64,000 bases of DNA, from contig CAZLYX010000002.1 of assembly GCA_964563885.1 (NCBI GenBank), positions 27,163 through 91,162 on the forward strand. Reading direction: 5' to 3'. Source of the stretch: CAZLYX01 sp964563885. Its GTDB lineage: Bacteria; Pseudomonadota; Gammaproteobacteria; Burkholderiales; Neisseriaceae. Below, piece after piece: positions 7,082 through 15,414 of this stretch. The position numbers and the translations under genes were made by a program. The first letter of the stretch is position 1; each line of letters opens with the position of its first letter. The notes below the pieces were generated by a model. It was not told where the DNA came from. It saw only the letters and a program-made list of their open reading frames with translations, and made no database searches.

Positions 7082-8335
7082 ATGGCTTCGTTAGAATCTT
7101 GGATTGGCTTGCGTTATTTGCGAGCAAAAAAGCGCAATGGCTTTATGTCGTTCATCACATTGGTGTCGATTGCTGGTATCGCTTTGGGTGTTACCGCGCT
7201 GATTGTGGTGTTATCGGTAATGAACGGTTTTCAAAAAGAAATTCGCGGGCAATTGCTCAATGTCGCGCCACATACTGAGATTGGTTATTACGATAACGGC
7301 AATGGCGAGCCTTGGCAAAATCTGCGCAAAATGGTTGCTGGCAAAAAAGAAGTACTCGCTACTGCGCCTTATGTGGCTGAGCAAGCGCTGTTGGCTCATT
7401 CTGGTGAAGTACGCGGAGTACAAATTCGCGGCATTGATCCAGCAGAAGAAAATAATGTTGTTGATTATGGCAAGAAAACTGAACCTGGTGGCAATTTTAA
7501 TCAGCTAACATCTGGCGAGTTCGACCTGATTTTAGGTGCTGATTTGGCCACAGCATTGGGTGCAGAAATCAATGGTAAAATCACTGTAATTACGCCAGAG
7601 GGCAATGTTACGCCTGCTGGCATGGTGCCAAGATTGAAGCAATTTAATGTGGTGGGCATCATTAAAACAGGTGTGTTTGAGGTGGATAACTCTTTAGCGT
7701 TAACCCATATTGATGATGCGCAAGTGCTTTATCGTTTAGGTGAGGGTGTTAGCGGCTTACGCTTAAAATTGGCTGATCCACAAAATGCCCCCGCGCTCAT
7801 GCAAACGCTCATTCCGAAAGCACAAGCTGATCAGGTTTGGGCTCGAGATTGGACATTTGCAAACCGCACTTATTTTGAAGCAGTAGAGCTTGAAAAGCGC
7901 ATGATGTTCATCATTTTAACGCTGATTATCGCTGTAGCTGCGTTTAATCTAGTGTCATCATTAGTGATGGCGGTAACAGAAAAACAGGCTGATATCGCTA
8001 TTTTGCGTACATTGGGTTTATCGCCTAGCGGGGTGATGAAAATTTTCATGGTGCAAGGTGCATTTGCAGGCTTTTTTGGCACGCTCATTGGTGTGGTGTG
8101 TGGCGTGTTGTTGGGCTGGAATGTGGGTAAAATCGTGGCTTTTTTTGAAAAACTATTTGGCGTACACTTAATCAATTCACAAGTTTATTTTATCGATTAT
8201 CTACCCTCAGATGTGAATCTGCGCGATGTGGTGGTGATTGCGTCTATTTCCCTATTTTTAGCCTTTATTGCCACGCTTTATCCAAGCTGGCGTGCATCTA
8301 AAACCCAACCTGCGGAGGCTTTGCGCTATGAGTAA
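7082..8335 (+). CDS. lolC: Lipoprotein-releasing ABC transporter permease (LolC/LolF type)
   Basis: This is a 417-residue inner-membrane permease that, with LolD, extracts lipoproteins from the inner membrane and hands them to LolA. One helix lies near residues 22-46 (GFMSFITLVSIAGIALGV), then a large periplasmic MacB-like domain, then three helices in the C-terminal FtsX domain. The N-terminus WIGLRYLRAKKRNGFMSFI is diagnostic. I chose ATG 7082 over TTG 7070 because AAGGA (7065-7069) would touch the TTG but sits 12 nt before the ATG. The stop overlaps the lolD start by 8 bp. Only one permease gene is present, so this may be a LolF-like homodimer rather than a LolC/LolE pair; that is inference. 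Confidence 0.93.
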   Translation: MASLESWIGLRYLRAKKRNGFMSFITLVSIAGIALGVTALIVVLSVMNGFQKEIRGQLLNVAPHTEIGYYDNGNGEPWQNLRKMVAGKKEVLATAPYVAEQALLAHSGEVRGVQIRGIDPAEENNVVDYGKKTEPGGNFNQLTSGEFDLILGADLATALGAEINGKITVITPEGNVTPAGMVPRLKQFNVVGIIKTGVFEVDNSLALTHIDDAQVLYRLGEGVSGLRLKLADPQNAPALMQTLIPKAQADQVWARDWTFANRTYFEAVELEKRMMFIILTLIIAVAAFNLVSSLVMAVTEKQADIAILRTLGLSPSGVMKIFMVQGAFAGFFGTLIGVVCGVLLGWNVGKIVAFFEKLFGVHLINSQVYFIDYLPSDVNLRDVVVIASISLFLAFIATLYPSWRASKTQPAEALRYE

Positions 8336-9008
8336 TATTGTATTGGATTGCCAATCGGTTACTAAAAGCTATGAAGATGGTACTTTGAGCGTACAAGTGC
8401 TAAACGGCTTAAACTTTCAGGTAGCTGAGGGCAGCAGTATTGGCATTGTAGGCTCTTCAGGCAGCGGTAAATCTACGCTATTGCATATATTGGGCGGTTT
8501 AGATACGCCAACTTCTGGCAAAGTGATATTGATGGGGAAAGATTTAAGCACGTTAAATCAAAAAAAATTGGGCGATTTGCGCAATCTTTATTTAGGCTTT
8601 GTTTATCAGTTTCATCATTTGTTGTTAGAGTTTTCTGCTGTAGAAAACGTGATGATGCCATTGTTGATTGGTAAAATGCCTAAAGCAGAAGCAGAAGCTA
8701 AAGCCGCGCTAATGTTAGAAAAAGTAGGATTAAAACAGCGCTTGTTGCACAGACCAAGTGAATTATCGGGTGGTGAGCGACAGCGTGCAGCGATTGCGCG
8801 AGCTTTGGTGACAGAGCCTAAATGCTTATTAGCTGATGAGCCCACTGGAAATCTAGATCGCAAAAATGCACAAAATATTCTTGATATGATGCTAGATTTA
8901 AAAACCGAAATGGGCACCAGCTTAGTGGTGGTGACGCATGATGAAGAGTTAGCTACGCGCTTTGATCGCGTGATGACCATGAATGATGGTCATTTAAAAC
9001 CTGCCTAG
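8328..9008 (+). CDS. lolD: Lipoprotein-releasing system ATP-binding protein LolD
   Basis: This 226-residue ABC ATPase energises the adjacent permease. The start at 8328 overlaps the end of lolC and is preceded by GGAGG (8314-8318). Walker A GSSGSGKST is at residues 42-50, the signature is LSGGERQRAAIARAL, Walker B is CLLADEPTG, and the switch His is in VVVTHDEELA. Its length and its pairing with lolC settle the identity against other MacB-type ATPases. A near-DUS (TTCAGGTAGCTG) encodes FQVAE at about residues 30-34. A DUS and a bidirectional terminator follow. Confidence 0.94.
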   Translation: MSNIVLDCQSVTKSYEDGTLSVQVLNGLNFQVAEGSSIGIVGSSGSGKSTLLHILGGLDTPTSGKVILMGKDLSTLNQKKLGDLRNLYLGFVYQFHHLLLEFSAVENVMMPLLIGKMPKAEAEAKAALMLEKVGLKQRLLHRPSELSGGERQRAAIARALVTEPKCLLADEPTGNLDRKNAQNILDMMLDLKTEMGTSLVVVTHDEELATRFDRVMTMNDGHLKPA

Positions 9009-9019
9009 TTAAATATTGT

Positions 9020-9031
9020 TTCAGGTAGCCT
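9020..9031 (-). repeat. DUS downstream of lolD
   Basis: Perfect inverse DUS 12 bp past the lolD stop, followed by TTTT. Confidence 0.9.
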
Positions 9032-9047
9032 TTTGTTAGTAACAACT

Positions 9048-9079
9048 AAAAACCGCGGTCTTGACGATCAGCGGTTTTT
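9048..9079. terminator. Bidirectional terminator between lolD and carbonic anhydrase
   Basis: AAAAACCGC (9048-9056) pairs with GCGGTTTTT (9071-9079). A and T runs on the two sides suit both converging transcripts. Confidence 0.8.
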
Positions 9080-9094
9080 ATTGTTTTAGGCTTG

Positions 9095-9106
9095 AGGCTA
9101 CCTGAA
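9095..9106 (+). repeat. DUS downstream of carbonic anhydrase
   Basis: Perfect DUS in the convergent lolD/carbonic anhydrase interval, oriented opposite to the copy at 9020. Confidence 0.9.
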
Positions 9107-9140
9107 AAGGATGTTTAAAAAAATTATAAATATAAAATGT

Positions 9141-9794
9141 TTACAGCATCTTGCCTGAATCAGTTAGGTCGTAAATTTGTTGTATGTCACGCAGAATATT
9201 TTCAAAATCAATATTCAAATCTTTAATATGACCGGTATGTAAATCAAACACCCAGCCGTGTACCACGGGGAAATGTTCTCTTATATAGCGCTTTTGAACG
9301 CTGGCCATTTTAATAATGTTGATACATTGCTCTTGCACATTTAGCTCAACCAAGCGGTTGTAGCGCATTTGTGAATCTGTGATGGCATCTAAGGCTTCGC
9401 GATGGAGGCGGTAAACATCGCGAATATTGCGTAACCATGGGTTGAGCAAACCAAGATCTAATGGCTGCATTGCGGCCTTAATTCCACCACAATTATAATG
9501 ACCACACACAATAATATGTTTTACGTGCAGTTGTTCAACGGCGTATTTCACCACCGAAGAAGCATTAAGATCAACAGTATTCACCAAATTGGCAATGTTG
9601 CGATGAACAAATACTTGCCCTGGTGCCATGCCCATCATTTCTTCTGCGCTAACGCGACTATCTGAGCAGCCAATATATAAATATTCTGGCGTTTGGTCTA
9701 GCGAAAGTTTGTCGAAAAAATCTGGCTCGGCACGTAATTTTTGCTCCGCCCATTTGCGATTATTTTCAAAAATCTCATCGTAAGAAGTGTTCAT
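9141..9794 (-). CDS. can: Beta-class carbonic anhydrase
   Basis: This is a 217-residue cytoplasmic zinc enzyme interconverting CO2 and bicarbonate. Zinc ligands are Cys43 (GCSDSR), His99 and Cys102 (GHYNCGG), and the Asp45/Arg47 dyad is present, as in the Escherichia coli Can type. GGGAAT lies 6 nt before the ATG at 9794. Transcription converges with lolD and diverges from proS across a 510-bp AT-rich interval. Bicarbonate supply for carboxylases at low CO2 is the usual role. Confidence 0.95.
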   Translation of the reverse strand: MNTSYDEIFENNRKWAEQKLRAEPDFFDKLSLDQTPEYLYIGCSDSRVSAEEMMGMAPGQVFVHRNIANLVNTVDLNASSVVKYAVEQLHVKHIIVCGHYNCGGIKAAMQPLDLGLLNPWLRNIRDVYRLHREALDAITDSQMRYNRLVELNVQEQCINIIKMASVQKRYIREHFPVVHGWVFDLHTGHIKDLNIDFENILRDIQQIYDLTDSGKML

Positions 9795-9845
9795 GTTTTA
9801 TTCCCTGGGCGCTAAGCAAACATATGAAATTTCATACACAAAATA

Positions 9846-9866
9846 TGTGGATAACTGTGTGGATAA
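9846..9866 (-). promoter_or_regulatory. Two tandem perfect DnaA boxes
   Basis: TGTGGATAA occurs at 9846-9854 and 9858-9866, 12 bp apart start to start. It is the complement of the consensus DnaA box TTATCCACA. About half a perfect box is expected by chance in 64 kb over both strands, so two side by side is notable. Whether DnaA binds here is untested. Confidence 0.5.
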
Positions 9867-9915
9867 ACTTTGATTAACTCATAATAATGTTTACTATATC
9901 GATGTTACAATATTG

Positions 9916-9932
9916 TGATTAAAGTTTAATCA
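9916..9932. promoter_or_regulatory. 17-bp palindrome, possible operator
   Basis: TGATTAAA-G-TTTAATCA is a perfect inverted repeat with a single central base, 122 bp upstream of can. The form suits a dimeric regulator, but I do not recognise which one. Confidence 0.35.
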
Positions 9933-10304
9933 ATTAATAATTCATAAAAATCATTGACTTATATAAATTAAGGCAAAGCATGAAATGGCTGATAAAGTTT
10001 ATCTAATGAAAACAATGTGCTTAAAAAATTGTGAATGAAAATGATTGACAGACACGGAAATCACCTCAAAGTTAAGAAACATTAGCGTCTGCGACAGTTT
10101 GAGCAATATTAAATCAAACTGGAGGCTAGGGTTATTGTTTTTTAGCAGAATGCTCTAAAGTTTAAGCTGAGTTTATAAATTTGACAAACTACTGGCTAAG
10201 CAATGGTTTGAAATGAAACATATAAGCCCTAAAGCAGTTTCAGGTAGCTTCAAATATTTGCTACAATGCCGCATCTTTAGACATTAAGCAAATGAAGCCA
10301 AACC

Positions 10305-12014
10305 ATGAGAGCCAGTCAATTTTTTATCTCCACCTTAAAAGAAGCGCCTGCTGAAGCAACGCTGCCCAGCCACCAACTTATGTTGCGTGCTGGTTTAATT
10401 AAAGGCATTGCTTCTGGCCTTTATACTTGGATGCCGATGGGCTTGCGTGTGTTGCGTAAAGTAGAGGTGATTGTACGCGAAGAAATGAATAACGCTGGCG
10501 CAGTAGAATTGATGATGCCAGTGGTGCAGCCCGCTGAATTATGGCAAGAAAGTGGTCGCTGGGAGAAGTATGGTAAAGAGTTGTTGCGCATCAAGGATAG
10601 ACACGATCGCGATTTTTGTATGGGTCCTACTTGTGAAGAAGTGATTACTGACATTGTGCGCAAAGAAGTCACCAGCTATAAACAGTTGCCGCTGAATTTT
10701 TATCATATTCAAACTAAGTTTCGCGATGAGGTGCGCCCACGTTTTGGCGTGATGCGAGCGCGTGAATTTGTAATGAAAGACGCGTATTCATTTCATGCTG
10801 ACTTTGAATCATTAAAAGTCGGATATCAAAATATGTATGACGCTTATTGTCGCGTATTTGATCGCTTAGGCCTAAATTATCGTGCTGTAGCTGCTGATAC
10901 GGGCAGCATTGGTGGCACAGGCTCGCATGAGTTTCAAGTGTTGGCCGAAAGTGGCGAAGATGTGGTGGCGTATAGTGATGGTTCAGATTATGCTGCCAAC
11001 GTTGAATTAGCACCTACGTTACGTCAAACGGGTGAGCGTGCTGTTGCTGGTGCAGAGTTGACCAAAATACAAACGCTCAACACCAAAACCATTGCTGAGT
11101 TGGTGCAGTATTTAAATATACCTATTGAGAAAACGCTTAAATCAATTGTGGTTGAGAGCGAAAAAGAAGGCGAATTGGTTTTATTATTGTTGCGGGGCGA
11201 GCATGAATTTAACGATATCAAGGCAGAAAAATTAGAAGGCGTAAAATCACCATTGTGTATGGCCGCACCTGCTGATATTCAGGTGGCTTTTGGTGCTAAC
11301 GGCGGCTCGCTTGGCCCAGTTGGTTTCCAAGGTAAAGTATATGCCGATTATGCTGTTGAAATGGGTGCAGATTGGGTGATTGGCGCTAATCAAGATGATT
11401 ACCACTATACTGGTTTTAACTTTGGTCGCGATGCTGCTGAGCCAGAGTTTGTTGACTTACGTAACGTGGTAGAAGGCGATGCTAGCCCCGATGGTCAAGG
11501 CTACCTGAAGCTGGCGCGTGGCATTGAAGTAGGGCACGTGTTTCAATTGCGCACTCAATATTCTGAAGCATTACAAGCTAAATTTTTAGACAATAATGGT
11601 AAAAGCCAGATCATGGAAATGGGTTGTTATGGTATTGGCGTTACCCGCGTGGTGGCGGCGGCAATTGAACAAAACTTTGACGAGCGTGGCATTATTTGGA
11701 GCGACGCAATGGCACCGTTTACTGTAGTGATTGTGCCCATGAATTACAAAAAATCAGATGCTGTGCGCGAAGCTGCAGAACGTATTTATGCTGAATTGAA
11801 AACAGCGGGTGTTGATGTGTTGTTAGACGATCGTGATGAGCGTGCTGGCGTATTATTGAATGATTCTGAATTATTGGGTATTCCGCACCGCATTGCAATT
11901 GGCGACCGTGGCTTGAAAGAAAATATGGTTGAATACCGTGCTCGCTGTGCTGAAGAAAATGAGAATATTGGTATTGACAATATCGTTGATAAAATATTGA
12001 CAACGATTAAATAA
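10305..12014 (+). CDS. proS: Prolyl-tRNA synthetase, bacterial type with editing domain
   Basis: This is a 569-residue class II aminoacyl-tRNA synthetase charging tRNA-Pro. The N-terminus MRASQFFISTLKEAPAEA is diagnostic. Motif 2 (TKFRDEVRPRFGVMRAREFVMKDAYS) and motif 3 (GCYGIGVTRVVAAAIEQ) flank an insertion of about 150 residues (roughly 225-380). The insertion contains the YbaK-like cis-editing domain that removes Ala from tRNA-Pro. A C-terminal anticodon-binding domain follows (DVLLDDRDERAGV). A DUS at 11498-11509 encodes GYLK. A free-standing YbaK at 26295 would handle the Cys mischarging that this editing domain misses. Confidence 0.96.
   Translation: MRASQFFISTLKEAPAEATLPSHQLMLRAGLIKGIASGLYTWMPMGLRVLRKVEVIVREEMNNAGAVELMMPVVQPAELWQESGRWEKYGKELLRIKDRHDRDFCMGPTCEEVITDIVRKEVTSYKQLPLNFYHIQTKFRDEVRPRFGVMRAREFVMKDAYSFHADFESLKVGYQNMYDAYCRVFDRLGLNYRAVAADTGSIGGTGSHEFQVLAESGEDVVAYSDGSDYAANVELAPTLRQTGERAVAGAELTKIQTLNTKTIAELVQYLNIPIEKTLKSIVVESEKEGELVLLLLRGEHEFNDIKAEKLEGVKSPLCMAAPADIQVAFGANGGSLGPVGFQGKVYADYAVEMGADWVIGANQDDYHYTGFNFGRDAAEPEFVDLRNVVEGDASPDGQGYLKLARGIEVGHVFQLRTQYSEALQAKFLDNNGKSQIMEMGCYGIGVTRVVAAAIEQNFDERGIIWSDAMAPFTVVIVPMNYKKSDAVREAAERIYAELKTAGVDVLLDDRDERAGVLLNDSELLGIPHRIAIGDRGLKENMVEYRARCAEENENIGIDNIVDKILTTIK
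11498..11509 (+). repeat. DUS inside proS
   Basis: Perfect DUS in coding sequence, read as part of Gly-Tyr-Leu-Lys. Confidence 0.9.
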
Positions 12015-12029
12015 TATACCCCTTTACTA

Positions 12030-12066
12030 AAAGACTACCTGAACGTTTTAGGTAGCTTTTTTGTTT
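12030..12066 (+). terminator. Degenerate DUS-pair terminator after proS
   Basis: AGACTACCTGAA and TTTTAGGTAGCT are each a mismatch or more from DUS but still pair, and TTTTTTG follows. Confidence 0.7.
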
Positions 12067-12145
12067 GAATATGCAGGAATTGATGGCAAGATTATCAAAT
12101 AAGATGCACAATATTTCAGGTATTCTATTGCATAATAGAATGCTG

Positions 12146-12190
12146 TTAATAGATTTTGAATTAATAGATTTTGAATTAATAGATTTTGAA
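12146..12190 (+). repeat. Three perfect tandem copies of a 15-bp unit before the FAH-family gene
   Basis: TTAATAGATTTTGAA is repeated exactly three times (12146-12160, 12161-12175, 12176-12190) and ends 20 bp before the ATG at 12211. This is where promoter or leader elements of that gene should lie. Changes in copy number would alter spacing in 15-bp steps. Confidence 0.95.
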
Positions 12191-12210
12191 TATTTTTTGA
12201 AAGAACCGTT

Positions 12211-12861
12211 ATGGCTGATGTTATTTTAGAAAACCAAGTTGTACGTGTGAATAATATTTTTTGCATCGGCCGTAATTATGTCGATCATGTGGCTGAGTTA
12301 AAAAATGAAGCCAGCGCAGAACCAGTGGTGTTTATGAAGCCAAATAACAGCATTTTGCTCAATGGCGAGACTATTCAATTACCATCGTACAGCGATTCAG
12401 TACATTACGAATGTGAGCTGACTTTACTTATTGGGCAAGACCTTGATGCTGATTGGTCTGGGGATGATTTGTCCGCCATTAGCGGTTATGGAGTTGGACT
12501 AGATTTAACCGCTCGCGATGTACAAACCTACCTGAAAGAAAAACAATTGCCGTGGACAAAAGGCAAAGGCTTTCGTGGCGCTGCGTGCATGTCAGATTTT
12601 ATTGCATCTTCCAAAATCGCTAATCCTCAGCAAACAGAGTTTACTTTAAAACTGAATGGCCAATTGCGCCAACATGGCCACACTGACCATATGGTTTATT
12701 CATTGACAGCGATATTAAAAGAGCTGGCAACGAGCTATGGTTTGCGCGCGGGAGATGTGATTTTCACAGGCACGCCAGCGGGAGTAGGCAAACTGCATTC
12801 TGGCGATGAGCTGGTTTTAGATTTGGCAGGCTTAGTACAGGCCAAATTTAAAGTAGCTTAA
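12211..12861 (+). CDS. Fumarylacetoacetate hydrolase family protein (acylpyruvase-like)
   Basis: This encodes 216 residues, a single FAH domain like FAHD1/YcgM. Conserved features are CIGRNYVDHVAELK at the N-terminus, the metal-binding set HYECELTLLIG (Glu, Glu), DLTARDVQ, KGKGFRGAACMSDF, and DVIFTGTPAGVGKL near the end. Relatives hydrolyse acylpyruvates or decarboxylate oxaloacetate with a divalent metal; the exact substrate cannot be read from sequence. There is no strong Shine-Dalgarno (GAAAG only). The 15-bp tandem repeat lies directly upstream and makes its expression potentially variable. It stands alone between proS and an amino-acid importer. Confidence 0.85.
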   Translation: MADVILENQVVRVNNIFCIGRNYVDHVAELKNEASAEPVVFMKPNNSILLNGETIQLPSYSDSVHYECELTLLIGQDLDADWSGDDLSAISGYGVGLDLTARDVQTYLKEKQLPWTKGKGFRGAACMSDFIASSKIANPQQTEFTLKLNGQLRQHGHTDHMVYSLTAILKELATSYGLRAGDVIFTGTPAGVGKLHSGDELVLDLAGLVQAKFKVA

Positions 12862-13010
12862 GGGTTATATACTTAAAAGAAGCATTGGTTCTTTGTCTCT
12901 AACTGTAGCTTGTCGTAGAATACCTTTCGATACTTTATGACCATATTTTAATAAACTAAGCTCGATTAACCAATCAAATAAAAAATAAAACCAAGCACTT
13001 AGGAGTTATT

Positions 13011-13847
13011 ATGCTAAAAAAATTCATTCTCGGAAGCATGGCTACATTGGTTTTGGCTGCATGTGGCCAACAAGCTGGTAGCAATACAGCTTCGTCAACT
13101 GCCTCATCGCCAGCAGCCAGTGCAACAGCGGGCCCATTGTTAGAGAGCATTAATAATAAAGGCACCATCACTGTTGGCACAGAAGGCACTTATGCACCGT
13201 TTACTTACCATGATCAGAGCGGCAAGCTCACTGGCTATGATGTTGAAGTGACTCGCGCAGTGGCGCAAAAGCTTGGCGTGCAAGTTGATTTTAAAGAAAC
13301 CCAGTGGGATGCAATGTTAGCAGGCTTGAAAGCAGGTCGTTTTGATACAGTGGCGAATCAAGTAAGTTTAACCACACCTGAGCGTCGGGCTGTTTTTGAT
13401 AAATCTGCTGACTATAGTTATTCTGGCCCGATGATGTTGGTGCGCCAAGATGAAACTCGCTTGAAAGATTTGGCATCTATTAAAGGTGTAAAAACAGCAC
13501 AAACTTTGAGCAGTAATTATGGTGAAATGGCTGTTAAAGCAGGCGCAGAAGTTGTGCCAGTAGATGGCATGGCACAAGCACTGATTTTGGTACAGCAAAA
13601 GCGTGCCGATTTAACCCTCAATGACTCGTTGGCATTTCTTGATTATCTAAAAAAGAGCCCAAATTCTGGTTTAAAAGTGGCTTGGCGTGCTGGTGAAGAT
13701 GAAAAAATTGGTGCTGGATTTATTGTTAATAAAGGCAATGATGAAGCGTTGGCAAAAATAAGCGAAGCCGTAGAAACATTACGTGCTGACGGTACGTTGA
13801 AAAAACTTGGCGAACAATTTTTTGGTGAAGACGTTAGTGTTAAATGA
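13011..13847 (+). CDS. Amino-acid ABC transporter substrate-binding lipoprotein
   Basis: This is a 278-residue family 3 solute-binding protein (polar amino acids/cystine). The signal peptide ends in LVLAACG, so it should be a lipoprotein. A Ser/Thr/Ala-rich linker (residues 20-45) follows, then the bilobed domain starting at GTITVGTEGTYAPFTYHD, with YDVEVTRAVAQKLG and DAMLAGLKAGRFD. AGGAG lies 8 nt before the ATG. It is the first gene of a three-gene importer operon with the permease and ATPase downstream. The ligand is not certain; cystine or cysteine is a common assignment for this subgroup in Neisseria. Confidence 0.9.
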   Translation: MLKKFILGSMATLVLAACGQQAGSNTASSTASSPAASATAGPLLESINNKGTITVGTEGTYAPFTYHDQSGKLTGYDVEVTRAVAQKLGVQVDFKETQWDAMLAGLKAGRFDTVANQVSLTTPERRAVFDKSADYSYSGPMMLVRQDETRLKDLASIKGVKTAQTLSSNYGEMAVKAGAEVVPVDGMAQALILVQQKRADLTLNDSLAFLDYLKKSPNSGLKVAWRAGEDEKIGAGFIVNKGNDEALAKISEAVETLRADGTLKKLGEQFFGEDVSVK

Positions 13848-13869
13848 TTTATTGACCACGATTCCGTTT

Positions 13870-14553
13870 ATGACCGAGGCGCGAGCGACCTTGGTCATAA
13901 ACGCGTTTTGGCCTATGGTTAAGGCAGGTTTTTTATACTCTTTGCCCTTGGCGCTAGTATCGTTTTCCATCGGCATTGTGATTGCTTTGGCGGTAGCATT
14001 GGTGCGCACAGTGCCTGTAGCAGGTATGGCACACCGCATAGTGTTGGGCTTAGTAAGATTTTATGTTTCTGCTATTCGGGGCACGCCGTTGTTGGTGCAG
14101 TTGATGATTGTGTTTTATGGTTTACCTGCCATTGGTATTACCTTAAACCCGTTGCCAACCGCCATTATTGGTTTTTCACTGAATATCGGTGCTTATGCTT
14201 CAGAAACCATCCGTGCTGCTATTTTGTCGGTGCCAAAAGGTCAATGGGAAGCAGGTTTTACTATTGGTATGACTTACATGCAAACTTTTCGCCGCATCAT
14301 CTTGCCACAAGCGTTTCGTGTGTCAGTACCGCCGTTGTCAAACACATTCATCAGTTTATTTAAAGACACTTCGCTTGCATCAGTGGTGACCATTACTGAA
14401 TTATTTCGAGTGGCGCAACAAGTTGCCAACAGCAGCTATGATTTTTTGCCTGTGTATATTGAAGCAGGTTTAATTTATTGGGCATTTTGTTTTGTGTTGT
14501 TTATGATTCAATCGCGTTTAGAAGTACGGCTAGACCGTTACATTGCTCGATAA
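13870..14553 (+). CDS. Amino-acid ABC transporter permease
   Basis: This encodes 227 residues, a HisM-type membrane component with about five helices and the EAA loop (EAGFTIGMTYMQTFRRIILPQAFRV). I chose ATG 13870, giving MTEARATLVINAFWPMVKAG; no Shine-Dalgarno supports it. In-frame TTG/GTG codons overlapping the end of the binding-protein gene (13807-13852) are alternatives. Coupling to the upstream gene through translational re-initiation is plausible. It presumably forms a homodimer with the ATPase encoded next. Confidence 0.88.
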   Translation: MTEARATLVINAFWPMVKAGFLYSLPLALVSFSIGIVIALAVALVRTVPVAGMAHRIVLGLVRFYVSAIRGTPLLVQLMIVFYGLPAIGITLNPLPTAIIGFSLNIGAYASETIRAAILSVPKGQWEAGFTIGMTYMQTFRRIILPQAFRVSVPPLSNTFISLFKDTSLASVVTITELFRVAQQVANSSYDFLPVYIEAGLIYWAFCFVLFMIQSRLEVRLDRYIAR

Positions 14554-14564
14554 AGGACAAAATA

Positions 14565-15320
14565 ATGATTAAAATCCGCAATATCCATAAAGCATTTGGT
14601 GATAATCATATTTTGCGTGGCATTGATTTAGAGATTAACAAAGGCCAAGTAGTGGTAATTTTAGGCCCTTCGGGCTCAGGAAAAACCACGCTGCTGCGCT
14701 GCCTGAATGCGTTAGAAATTCCGCAACAAGGCACGATTGAATTTGACGGCGCTCAGCCATTAAAAATAGATTTTGGTGCTAAATTATCTAAAAAAGACAT
14801 TTTGGCATTGCGCCGAAAATCGGGTATGGTGTTTCAGCAATATAATTTATTCCCACACAAAACGGCATTAGAAAATGTAATGGAAGGCCCTGTTTTGGTG
14901 CAAAACAAGCAGCCAACACAAGCGCGCGCTGAAGCATTAAAACTGCTGGCAAAAGTGGGGTTAAGTGATAAAGTTGATTTGTATCCTTTTCAGCTATCTG
15001 GTGGCCAACAACAGCGAGTTGGTATTGCGCGGGCTTTGGCCATTCAGCCTGAGTTAATGCTGTTTGATGAGCCAACTTCAGCACTTGATCCTGAGCTAAT
15101 AGAAGATGTATTGAATACGATGAAAGCATTGGTGCAAGAAGGTTGGACAATGGTGGTGGTAACGCATGAAATCAAATTTGCAATGGATGTGGCAGATTCT
15201 GTGGTAGTGATGGATGAGGGTGTGATTGTGGAGCAGGGCGCGCCCAAAGTGTTGTTCGAGCATCCGCAACATGAACGCACTAAACGGTTTCTACGCCAAA
15301 TTCGCGTTAAGGCAGATTAA
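14565..15320 (+). CDS. Amino-acid ABC transporter ATP-binding protein
   Basis: This 251-residue ATPase belongs to the polar amino-acid uptake family. The ATG at 14565 follows AAAGGA and lies 11 bp after the permease stop. Walker A is GPSGSGKTT, the signature LSGGQQQRVGIARAL, Walker B LMLFDEPTSALDPE, and the switch His is in VVTHEIKFA. It completes the binding protein/permease/ATPase operon. A strong DUS terminator follows at 15356. Confidence 0.93.
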   Translation: MIKIRNIHKAFGDNHILRGIDLEINKGQVVVILGPSGSGKTTLLRCLNALEIPQQGTIEFDGAQPLKIDFGAKLSKKDILALRRKSGMVFQQYNLFPHKTALENVMEGPVLVQNKQPTQARAEALKLLAKVGLSDKVDLYPFQLSGGQQQRVGIARALAIQPELMLFDEPTSALDPELIEDVLNTMKALVQEGWTMVVVTHEIKFAMDVADSVVVMDEGVIVEQGAPKVLFEHPQHERTKRFLRQIRVKAD

Positions 15321-15355
15321 GTTTATTGACTATAAATGCTTAACTTAAATATTAA

Positions 15356-15391
15356 AAAGGCTACCTGAACATATGTTCAGGTAGCCTTTTT
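15356..15391. terminator. Inverted DUS pair after the amino-acid importer
   Basis: DUS 15358-15369 and inverse 15376-15387 form a perfect stem (extended by A-T pairs) with T-run TTTTT. It also serves the convergent gene ending at 15415. Confidence 0.9.
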
Positions 15392-15414
15392 GCGTCATAT
15401 TAAAAAAAATTAAT

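Larger units (their letters stand above)
9795..10304. other. 510-bp AT-rich divergent region between can and proS
   Basis: No gene is visible. It contains two perfect DnaA-box matches (9846-9866), a 17-bp palindrome (9916-9932), a small perfect hairpin (8-bp arms 10095-10102 and 10114-10121) and a one-mismatch DUS (TTCAGGTAGCTT near 10240). Promoters for can and proS must lie here, but I cannot place them with confidence. Confidence 0.5.

Noticed and set aside
12146..12190. Considered as a CRISPR-like array
   Set aside because: The repeats are directly adjacent with no spacers; it is a simple tandem repeat.
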